Shown: in pieces, positions 35,714-44,165 of the stretch
Numbering within the stretch: the stretch's first letter is position 1
Layout: each line of letters begins with the position of its first letter
Origin: JAJPKK01 sp963824905
GTDB taxonomy: Bacteria > Pseudomonadota > Alphaproteobacteria > Rhizobiales > Xanthobacteraceae
NCBI GenBank assembly: GCA_963824905.1
Contig: CAWGRH010000014.1
Coordinates: 124,001-188,000, forward strand
Length of the DNA stretch: 64,000 nt
Direction of reading: 5' to 3'
Notes under the pieces: model-generated
Seen by the model: only the letters and a program-made list of their open reading frames with translations
Database searches by the model: none
What the model was told of the DNA's origin: nothing
Position numbers and translations under genes: made by a program

Positions 35714-36862
35714 TCAGCGCGACCGCCACACGAAGGTGGCGCTGACCACGTAATTCCACACCGCGCTCATCACCGCACCGGCCAGGCCGGCGAGCCACCA
35801 GTTCTCGCCGAAGCCATAGAGCCAGGCGGCGGCGCCGACATTCGAGACCGCGCCGACCGCGCAGATGAGCTGAAACCGCAGCAGCCCGGTCACGAAGCGC
35901 CAGCCCGTCAGGCGCTGGTCGCGGTAGGTCAGCATGTTGTTGAGGACGAAGTTCCAGCACACCGCGACAACGGTCGCGATTACCTGGGCGATCTCGAAGC
36001 GGGTCGATTGGATCGCCAGCCGCAGCGCGATCATGTGGATGACGACGCCGGTGAGCCCGACGAAGCAGAACATCAGGAAGCGGAAGGAGATTGCATCATT
36101 GGTGAGCTTGGCGACGAGGAGCGCGGCGAAATCCAGGATGATGTGGGCGTCGAGCTTGCTCTCGCCGTGCTGGCGCTGGCGGAAGGTGTAGGGCAGTTCG
36201 GCCGGGCGCAGAGTGCCGCGGGCGGTCGTCATGATGTCGAGCAGCAACTTGAAGCCTTGCGAGGAGAGCCGCGGCGCCAGCGCTTCGACCGCCTCGCGGC
36301 GGATCATGAAGAAGCCGCTGCCGGAGTCGCTCAAGTCCACCTTGGTGATCATGTGGGCCGCGACATGGGACAGCCGGCTCATGAAGCGGCGCTTGCTGGT
36401 GAAGCTGTCGGCGGAGCCACCGGGGATGTAGCGGCTGCCGACCACGACATCGACGTCGCCTTTGCGCAGCCGCTCGAGCATCGGCACCAGCAGCGTCTCG
36501 TCGTGCTGCATGTCGGCGTCGAGGATCGCGACGTAACGCGCCTGGCTCGACAGGATGCCCTCGATGCAGGCGCCGGCGAGCCCGCGCCGGCCGATCCGGC
36601 GGATGCAGCGCACGCGGTCGTCCGTCGCCCCGATGGCGCGCACTGCGGCGGCGGTTCCGTCAGGCGAATTGTCGTCGACGAAGATCACCTCCCACGACAC
36701 GCCTTGGAGGGTGCGCCGCAACAGGTCGACCACGAGCGGTACGTTGTCGCGCTCGTTGTAGGCTGGCACGATGACGCTGAGCTCCGGCGCCGGAGCTGCG
36801 CCGGACACGCCGGCACCGGCCGCGCTCGGCCCCTCGGTCAACTGGTCCATTATCCCGCTCAC
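35714..36862 (-). CDS. GT2 glycosyltransferase fused to a GtrA-like membrane domain
   Basis: Residues 27-245 are a polyprenol-phosphate-sugar synthase of the DPM1 type (LSVIVPAYNERDNVP, FVDDNSPDGT, ILDADMQHDETLL). Residues 250-382 are a GtrA-like four-helix flippase domain (FRFLMFCFVGLTGVVIHMI, WNFVLNNMLTYRDQR). One protein would therefore make an undecaprenyl-phosphate sugar and help move it across the membrane for the neighbouring membrane glycosyltransferases. A GTG at 36862 overlaps the upstream stop by four bases; an ATG four codons later is the alternative. Confidence 0.88.
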   Translation of the reverse strand: MSGIMDQLTEGPSAAGAGVSGAAPAPELSVIVPAYNERDNVPLVVDLLRRTLQGVSWEVIFVDDNSPDGTAAAVRAIGATDDRVRCIRRIGRRGLAGACIEGILSSQARYVAILDADMQHDETLLVPMLERLRKGDVDVVVGSRYIPGGSADSFTSKRRFMSRLSHVAAHMITKVDLSDSGSGFFMIRREAVEALAPRLSSQGFKLLLDIMTTARGTLRPAELPYTFRQRQHGESKLDAHIILDFAALLVAKLTNDAISFRFLMFCFVGLTGVVIHMIALRLAIQSTRFEIAQVIATVVAVCWNFVLNNMLTYRDQRLTGWRFVTGLLRFQLICAVGAVSNVGAAAWLYGFGENWWLAGLAGAVMSAVWNYVVSATFVWRSR

Positions 36863-39114
36863 GAGAGCTGCACGGCGCCGCTTGGCGCAACGATGCCGCG
36901 GCGCGCTTCCGGCATCGTCGCACCGGGCTGCGCCGCGACGCCGAGGAGACCGGCGAGATCATCGATGCCCGCGGCGACCCGGCGGACCAGCGCATTGCGC
37001 CGCCATGTGTCGCACCAGCGCGGCATTCTCTTTTCCAGCACGAGGAGCCCTTCTCCCTGCAGCCAGGCCGTCGCGACCAGGAGCGTCAGTAGCCAAGTCC
37101 CGAGATTATAGCGCACAAAATTGACGTAACAGATGCCGATCCCGTGCTGGATCAGCGTCGCGAGCGCAATCAACCGCAGCCATGGATCGAAGCGGCCACC
37201 GAACAGGCCGACGCGCAGCAGCGTCGCGATCCCGAACGCATTGAGCGGTACCGTGGCGAGCCAATCCTGCGGACCCGAGAGCCAGTGCCCGAGCTGGATC
37301 GCGGCGCGCCTGACATGCTCGCCTGCGAAATCGAGCCGCAGCAATTCGCCCGCAGCGTGCAAATAATCGAGCGGCGGCATCACCAAGGTCTGGGGCAGGT
37401 TCACGCTGGTCGTGAACGGGACGAACACATGGCCGAACACGTAATTGTGCAGCGGCGATACCGCGAGCGCGCAAAACCCGGCCCCCAGCGCGACCGCATG
37501 GCCGAGCCGGCGCTGCCACAGCCACATCACGCCGGCGCCGGCGACCATGACGCCCGACGCGAGCACGAGATTGGGACGGCAGAACGTCGCCAGGGCGAAC
37601 AGCAGTCCCGCCGCGAAAACGCGCGGCACGCCGGGCGGCTCCCCACTTCGCGGTAGCTCGGCGCTTCGCGGTGGTTCGCCGCTTCGTGATGGTTCGCCGC
37701 TTCGCGGTGGCACCACCAGGACGATCGCGGCGAACAGCAGGATGAAGGCGAGCGGATCGGCAAATCCGCGGCTCGCCCATACCACGTAGTAGAACAGGCT
37801 CGACCCGAACAGCGCGCCGAGCGGCGTCGCGACAAAGAGAAGGACGAGCACCAGCGCCCAGCGCGGCGTGAGGAAGCGGGCGAACAGCGCGTGCACGATA
37901 AGCGGGAAGGCGAGGATCATCGTGAGATAGCCGAGAAACGTATCGCCGAAAAGGAACTGCTCGATGACGCGGACGTAGCGCATGCCCGGCGCGAAGAAGT
38001 AGACGTATTCCTCGCCCTGCCACGCTGCGGCGAAGTCGCCGGACAGGAGGTGGCGCACGATGCGCCGCGCGTAGCCTTCGTAAGTGAGGCCGTCATCGCC
38101 GGAATCGAGCGGGCGGAATCCGCCGATGAACTGCGCATCGATGAACACGATGAGCACCAGGGTGAGCGCGATCAGGACGGCCGGCAATGCAAGGCGGCGC
38201 GGCTCGATCCGCACCAGAAGAAAGACGACACCGATCACGCCAGCGAGCGTGAGGCCCCAGGCAAGCGCGCGGCGCAGCAGGATCGTCCGGCCCGGCACGA
38301 GGGTCATGCCGAGACGCATGTCCGGCAGGATCGAGACGCCGTAGATTCTCTTGCCGACGTCGTCGGAGGTGATGTCGCGGCATCGCGTGGTCGGAGAAGC
38401 GAGATCGTCGAAACCGCCGCCACGTTCCCACAGCACGGTGCCCTGCCAGCACAGCCGGCTGCCGACAAACGTCGCAGGAAATCGATAGAGGACGAACAGC
38501 GGAAGCGTGATGCGGTAGCGGTCGAACAGAGCGAGCGAGCGGCGGTCGCGATCGAACCGCATCAGGTCGCTCGAACGGTCCGGCCATCCGTAGGTGAGCT
38601 CGTTGGTCACGCCGAGCCGCAGATGCGCGGGATCGTTGAAGTCGATGCCGGTCACGCTGCGCGACAACGCGGGGTGCTGGTAGATTCCGTCGGCGGAAAA
38701 CGCGTAGCCGTCCGCCTCGGCGGTGCGATCGGGGCGCCAGCAGCCTTGTCCCGGGTCGGCGCAGCGCTTGTCCGGCGGGTATTGGCGATCGAATTGCGCG
38801 TCGAGCACCTTGAGCACATCGGCCGGCAAGCTCTGCGCGGCCGACGCGCCCGGCAGAAACACGTTGTGTCCCTCATCGATGCGCGGCAGAGGCCACACCG
38901 CCTGCGCGGCAACAACCACCGTGGTGAGCACGACGGCAGCGACCCAGCGCCGGGGCTCTGCATAGGGCACGCCCGTCAGGATGAGGAGCGCGGAGGCGAC
39001 CAGAAGCGCATAGGCGGCAAGCTCGTTGATCGGCAGGCCGAGGTTGGCGACGACCAGCAGCAGAGCCGCGAGCCGCAACGTCAATCCACCCCCTGCGACT
39101 ACCCCCGCACCCAT
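36859..39114 (-). CDS. Large polytopic membrane protein, probable lipid-linked glycosyltransferase
   Basis: A 751-residue protein with many hydrophobic helices and a long extracytoplasmic region near residues 70-260 containing several Cys. The pattern of Arg-rich loops and helices suggests a C-type glycosyltransferase or mannosyltransferase, but I see no decisive family motif. Its neighbours, a GT2-GtrA fusion overlapping its stop and a divergent GT39 protein, support a role in decorating the cell surface with a polyprenol-linked sugar. A loop contains an 18-bp tandem repeat. Confidence 0.6.
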   Translation of the reverse strand: MGAGVVAGGGLTLRLAALLLVVANLGLPINELAAYALLVASALLILTGVPYAEPRRWVAAVVLTTVVVAAQAVWPLPRIDEGHNVFLPGASAAQSLPADVLKVLDAQFDRQYPPDKRCADPGQGCWRPDRTAEADGYAFSADGIYQHPALSRSVTGIDFNDPAHLRLGVTNELTYGWPDRSSDLMRFDRDRRSLALFDRYRITLPLFVLYRFPATFVGSRLCWQGTVLWERGGGFDDLASPTTRCRDITSDDVGKRIYGVSILPDMRLGMTLVPGRTILLRRALAWGLTLAGVIGVVFLLVRIEPRRLALPAVLIALTLVLIVFIDAQFIGGFRPLDSGDDGLTYEGYARRIVRHLLSGDFAAAWQGEEYVYFFAPGMRYVRVIEQFLFGDTFLGYLTMILAFPLIVHALFARFLTPRWALVLVLLFVATPLGALFGSSLFYYVVWASRGFADPLAFILLFAAIVLVVPPRSGEPSRSGEPPRSAELPRSGEPPGVPRVFAAGLLFALATFCRPNLVLASGVMVAGAGVMWLWQRRLGHAVALGAGFCALAVSPLHNYVFGHVFVPFTTSVNLPQTLVMPPLDYLHAAGELLRLDFAGEHVRRAAIQLGHWLSGPQDWLATVPLNAFGIATLLRVGLFGGRFDPWLRLIALATLIQHGIGICYVNFVRYNLGTWLLTLLVATAWLQGEGLLVLEKRMPRWCDTWRRNALVRRVAAGIDDLAGLLGVAAQPGATMPEARRGIVAPSGAVQLS
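37643..37714. repeat. Four tandem copies of an 18-bp unit inside the membrane protein gene
   Basis: Units read CCACTTCGCGGTAGCTCG, GCGCTTCGCGGTGGTTCG, CCGCTTCGTGATGGTTCG and CCGCTTCGCGGTGGCACC. In the coding frame they give repeats like RSGEPP/RSGEPS/RSAELP. The unit is six codons, so copy-number change keeps the frame. Confidence 0.85.
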
Positions 39115-39251
39115 CCGATACGCTCTCCGAAATCCAACCAGACGCAGCGCCGAGCCCGCCGCGACGGATATGGCGTGAAGCCAATGGCCCCTGATATCAA
39201 GGGCGTCAAGTCCGCCGGACCGGGCGGGCCAACAAGAGGCGTGCGCAGCGC

Positions 39252-40835
39252 ATGGCGGACAGCGAGCGGAGCGGCGCGGTTCCAGCGGCCCCCCCGCGGG
39301 AACCGGCCATCGTATCGCGCATCGACCGTTCGCCGGCGCTCAACCGGTGGCTCGACGCGCTCGGGGATCCGAAGCGCGCCGCCGGCGCGGTCACGGTCAC
39401 GCTCCTCGTTTACTGCGCGCTGTGGACGCTCTACGCGACGGTGTCGAGGGCGAGCCAGGACATTCACTTCGACATGGGCGAGATGATCGCGTGGTCGCGC
39501 GAGGTCGCGCTCGGCACGCCCAAGCACCCGCCGCTGTCGATCTGGCTCACCGCGCTCTGGTTTGCCGTGTTTCCGCTGCAGGAGTGGGCGTTCTATCTCC
39601 TGTCCATGGTGACGGCGACGCTCGCGCTATGGGTCATCTGGATGATCGCCGGGCGGTATCTGCCGGGCGAGAAGCGCGTTGCCGGGCTCGCGCTCATGAC
39701 GCTCGTCCCGTTCTTCAACTTCCTTGCCGTCAAGTACAATGCGAACGCGGCGATGACGCCGACATGGGCGCTGACCACGTGGTTCTTCCTGCGCTCGTTC
39801 GAGACCCGCAGCCCCGGCTGGGCGGCGCTTGCCGGCCTCGCCGCCGCGGTAGCGATGCTGGCGAAATACTGGGCCGTCATCCTGCTGATCGGGCTCGGCA
39901 TCGCGGCGCTCGCCGATCCCCGGCGCGCGCGCTATTTCCGCTCCGCCGCGCCCTACGTGACCGTCGCCGTGGGCGCCGCTGCGCTCGCGCCGCATCTATG
40001 GTGGCTCTACGACCACGGCTTCGCGGCGTTCGGATATGCGCTCGAGTCGCATCCGGCAACGCTCCTCGAAGCGTCGTGGTCGGGCGTGGTCTATGTCGCG
40101 AGTGCCGCGGGCTATGTCGCGGTCCCCATCCTGATGGCGCTCGCGGTGGCGCGGCCGTCGCGCGCCGCCATTGCCGACACGCTGTGGCCCGCCGATCCGT
40201 CGCGGCGGACCGTCGTCGTCGCCTTCGCCCTGCCGCTGCTCCTGCCGATCCTTGCCGCGGTCATCGCCCGCGAGGATGTGATCCCGATCTGGACCATCTC
40301 CACCATGACGCTGCTGCCGGTGGTGCTGCTCTCCTCGCCGCTGGTGACGCTGCCGCGCGCCGGTATCATCCGCGTCCTCGCGATCGCGATCGCACTGCCG
40401 ATCGTCTGCCTCATAGCGTCACCATTCGTCGCACTTGCGATCCATCACCGCGGCGTCGAGAACCACGGCACGCATTATCGGCTGGTCGCGCAGGGCGTGG
40501 AGAAGCTCTGGCACGACACCACCGGCCGCCCCCTGCGCCTTGTCGGCGGCACCGCCAACCTGCTCTACGGCTCGATGTTCTACTTCGCCGACCGCCCCTC
40601 GGATTTCGAGATCGCCTCGCCGCAGTTGACGCCGTGGGTCGACGACGCCCGCATCGCCCGCGACGGCATCGCGCTCTATTGCCCGGCCGCGGATGGCCCG
40701 TGCATGAAGGCGCTCGACGCGTGGGCCGCGCGCAGTGCAGGTGCCAAACGCAGCGAGATCGAGGTGTCGCGGCGCTTCCTCGGCAACGCCGACAAACCCG
40801 AGCGCTACGTCGTCCTCATCATCCTGCCGCGGTGA
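39252..40835 (+). CDS. GT39 family (ArnT/PMT-like) glycosyltransferase
   Basis: A 527-residue membrane protein. The N-terminal part contains DIHFDMGEMIAWSREVALGTPKHPPLSIWLTALWF, with the Asp-Glu pair and PP typical of the first periplasmic loop of ArnT/PMT proteins. It has about ten hydrophobic helices followed by a C-terminal soluble domain with two Cys (YCPAADGPCMKA). Such enzymes transfer a sugar from a polyprenol carrier to lipid A or proteins. It diverges from the membrane protein gene ending at 39114 and probably uses the sugar made by the GT2-GtrA fusion. Confidence 0.85.
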   Translation: MADSERSGAVPAAPPREPAIVSRIDRSPALNRWLDALGDPKRAAGAVTVTLLVYCALWTLYATVSRASQDIHFDMGEMIAWSREVALGTPKHPPLSIWLTALWFAVFPLQEWAFYLLSMVTATLALWVIWMIAGRYLPGEKRVAGLALMTLVPFFNFLAVKYNANAAMTPTWALTTWFFLRSFETRSPGWAALAGLAAAVAMLAKYWAVILLIGLGIAALADPRRARYFRSAAPYVTVAVGAAALAPHLWWLYDHGFAAFGYALESHPATLLEASWSGVVYVASAAGYVAVPILMALAVARPSRAAIADTLWPADPSRRTVVVAFALPLLLPILAAVIAREDVIPIWTISTMTLLPVVLLSSPLVTLPRAGIIRVLAIAIALPIVCLIASPFVALAIHHRGVENHGTHYRLVAQGVEKLWHDTTGRPLRLVGGTANLLYGSMFYFADRPSDFEIASPQLTPWVDDARIARDGIALYCPAADGPCMKALDAWAARSAGAKRSEIEVSRRFLGNADKPERYVVLIILPR

Positions 40836-40837
40836 CA

Positions 40838-41103
40838 GTCATTCCGGGGCGCGCGTAGCGCGAACCCGGAATCCAGGCTGAGACGTGACGTAGGGTTCAG
40901 GCGCCTCCCTATCACTGTCATGCCCGGCTTGACCGGGCAATCCAGTAACCCCTGAGCCACCGCTGTTTCTAAGACTTCGCCCTATCTGAAGTCCGGTGGT
41001 TACTGGATCGCCCGGTCAAGCCGGGCGATGACAGTGCAGTTGGTGATGAACTCATCGGCTGCCTGGGTTCCGGGTTCCGCGCTTCGCGCGGCCCCGAAAT
41101 GAC
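40838..41103. repeat. Family E inverted repeat with another repeat nested inside
   Basis: Outer arms GTCATTCCGGGGCGCGCG-TAGCGCGAACCCGGAATCCAGG and CCTGGGTTCCGGGTTCC-GCGCTTCGCGCGGCCCCGAAATGAC pair with each other. The interior holds the complete family D palindrome at 40913-41036. The outer element therefore looks split by the inner one. Confidence 0.75.
40913..41036. repeat. Intergenic inverted repeat, family D, copy 1
   Basis: Arms CACTGTCATGCCCGGCTTGACC... and GGTTACTGGATCGCCCGGTC... pair over about 38 bases (CAATCCAGTAACC against GGTTACTGGATCG). Copy 2 lies at 55291-55412 with the same GTTACTGGAT and CCGGTCAAGCCGG wording. Confidence 0.85.
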
Positions 41104-41111
41104 CGCTGTTC

Positions 41112-42539
<1,428 letters not shown>

Positions 42540-42608
42540 GGGGGGCCCTCGGAGCGGTTGAACGGATGAGGGCCTATAGCAGGGGGGCAGCGTGGCCGCA
42601 ACAGAGAT

Positions 42609-42624
42609 ATAAAGAAATCTTTAT
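42609..42624. promoter_or_regulatory. Palindromic operator upstream of ahcY, SahR-like
   Basis: ATAAAGAAATCTTTAT has ATAAAGA and TCTTTAT arms around AA, 70-85 bases before the ahcY start and within a short AT-rich stretch. Similar palindromes are described for SahR, an ArsR-type regulator that senses SAH. No sahR gene is in the window. Confidence 0.5.
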
Positions 42625-42670
42625 GTCATTATCAGGCTGGAAAAATGATCGTTCGCACAGCGTGATCCGC

Positions 42671-43003
42671 TCAGTCCTCCTCGCCGAACCGCCCGCCGAC
42701 CAGCGCTTCCAGTGCCGCCATCACCTCGGCGGAATCGGCGCCGCTGGCGGTCACCGTGATCGAGGTCCCGGGGCCGGCCGCGAGCATCATCAGGCCCATG
42801 ATCGAGGTGCCGCCCACGGTCTCGCCGCACCGGGTCACCCGCACGTCGGCGTCGAATTTCTCCACTGTCTGCACGAACTTGGCGGACGCACGGGCGTGCA
42901 GGCCGCGTTGGTTGATGATGGCGAGGCTGCGGACGATCGCGTCCGGCGGGGCTTCCGGCAGATCGGGAGGACAGTCCTCCGTCGGCTCGGGGTCGCGGTT
43001 CAT
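42671..43003 (-). CDS. ptsH: HPr phosphocarrier protein
   Basis: A 110-residue HPr with a 25-residue acidic N-terminal extension beyond the usual domain. The active-site His36 lies in NQRGLHARASAKFV, and the regulatory Ser67 is in GGTSIMGLMMLA. In this order HPr is part of an incomplete PTS without sugar permeases and regulates carbon and nitrogen metabolism. The start overlaps the EIIA stop by four bases (ATGA). Confidence 0.93.
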   Translation of the reverse strand: MNRDPEPTEDCPPDLPEAPPDAIVRSLAIINQRGLHARASAKFVQTVEKFDADVRVTRCGETVGGTSIMGLMMLAAGPGTSITVTASGADSAEVMAALEALVGGRFGEED

Positions 43004-43401
43004 TTGCCCGCCAGCACCCGGCTCGCGATGGTGATGTACTTGCGGCCCAATTCCTGCGCGGCGGCAACCGCCTCCGCCAGCGGCCACTCGTCCCGCACCT
43101 TCACGAGCTTGATCAGCATCGGCAGGTTGATCCCGGCCAGAACTTCTACCTTCGGTCGGCTCATCACCGAGATCGCGAGGTTCGAGGGGGTGCCGCCGAA
43201 CATGTCGGTCAGGATCACGACGCCGTCTCCCGCATCCACCTTCTTCACCGCCTCGATAATGTCACGCCGGCGTTGCTCGACGTTGTCGTCCGGGCCGATG
43301 GTTACCGTCTCGATCTGTTCCTGGGGGCCGACGACATGCTCAAGGGCCGCGCGGAACTCGATCGCAAGCCGCCCGTGGGTCACCAGAACAATACCGATCA
43401 T
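43000..43401 (-). CDS. EIIA-Man-type PTS protein
   Basis: A 133-residue protein with MIGIVLVTHGRLAIEF (phosphorylated His9) and DMFGGTPSNLA, the mannose-family EIIA fold. It takes phosphate from HPr at the regulatory end of the rhizobial PTS. It is translationally coupled to ptsH and lies 229 bases downstream of hprK. It starts MIGIVLVTHG, as in other Hyphomicrobiales. Confidence 0.92.
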   Translation of the reverse strand: MIGIVLVTHGRLAIEFRAALEHVVGPQEQIETVTIGPDDNVEQRRRDIIEAVKKVDAGDGVVILTDMFGGTPSNLAISVMSRPKVEVLAGINLPMLIKLVKVRDEWPLAEAVAAAQELGRKYITIASRVLAGK

Positions 43402-43630
43402 AACATCACCCGGCGGGCGCTTTGGGTGCGTCGCACGAAAGGGCCTCCATCATCACAATCCTGACATCGAGCGCAAGGGCTTTAGTGTTGCGCTGCAACC
43501 AGCGCAACTGCTCGCCGCTTGTCTGCGGAGGTGACCGGAAGCGGGGCGGATCGCCGGCGTCGACGCGGGTCCGGCGCCCGGCATGGCCGACCGCGAACTA
43601 GGACGCACGGCCCGGGGAACACGCATCCGG

Positions 43631-44125
43631 TCAAGCAGCGCCCCATGTGAGGCTCGCGAACACGAGAGAAAAGGGGTCCTCTCCCGGTGCGACCGCAAGA
43701 CGCGGCAGCCGGACGCCTTCGATTTCGGTCTCGGTCGCCGCGGCCGGCGGCATCCGCTCGACCGCTGCGGCGAGGTCGACGACGAGGCGGATCACAGCCG
43801 CCGGCTCGTAGGGCAGTCGGCGGATGCCGAGCCCACGAATCTCGATGAGCCCGGCAAGCTCGCGCGGCGGGCGCGCGATCAGCCGACCATGCGCCGCGGT
43901 GAGGAAGACGCGGTCATCGGCGACGAGCCGTGCGAAGACAAGCCGCCCCTGCGCGGCCGCCGCGATGAGCTGAAGCACGAGCTGCGATTTGCCGGCGCCG
44001 CTGTCGCCGCGGATCAGCAGCCCGCGGCTGCCGACCAGCACCGCGGATGCATGGATGGTGGCGTCGGAATGCGGGGAATTGGAACGCGCGGAATTGGAAC
44101 GCGAGGTATCGGAACGAATTTCCAC
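43631..44125 (-). CDS. hprK: HPr kinase/phosphorylase, short alphaproteobacterial form
   Basis: About 164 residues, lacking the N-terminal domain of Gram-positive HprK. IHASAVLVGSRGLLIRGDSGAGKSQLVLQLI carries the P-loop (GDSGAGKS), LVADDRVFL has the Asp pair, and LAGLIEIRGLGIRRLPY matches the HprK signature. It phosphorylates a serine of HPr and can reverse that. I set the start at the GTG at 44125, giving a Ser/Asn/Arg-rich leader made of 15-bp repeats. The stop of chvG lies 41 bases upstream. Confidence 0.85.
   Translation of the reverse strand: MEIRSDTSRSNSARSNSPHSDATIHASAVLVGSRGLLIRGDSGAGKSQLVLQLIAAAAQGRLVFARLVADDRVFLTAAHGRLIARPPRELAGLIEIRGLGIRRLPYEPAAVIRLVVDLAAAVERMPPAAATETEIEGVRLPRLAVAPGEDPFSLVFASLTWGAA
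44071..44115. repeat. Three 15-bp tandem units at the 5' end of hprK
   Basis: GCGGGGAATTGGAAC, GCGCGGAATTGGAAC and GCGAGGTATCGGAAC follow each other directly. In hprK they encode SNSPH, SNSAR and SDTSR-like five-residue repeats before the conserved domain. Confidence 0.8.
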
Positions 44126-44165
44126 ATCTGCACCGCTCGGATCGCCCCCCACGCGACGCGGCCCC

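Noticed and set aside
37643..37714. CRISPR-like repeats
   Set aside because: The units are directly tandem, 18 bases long, without spacers and in frame within a coding gene.
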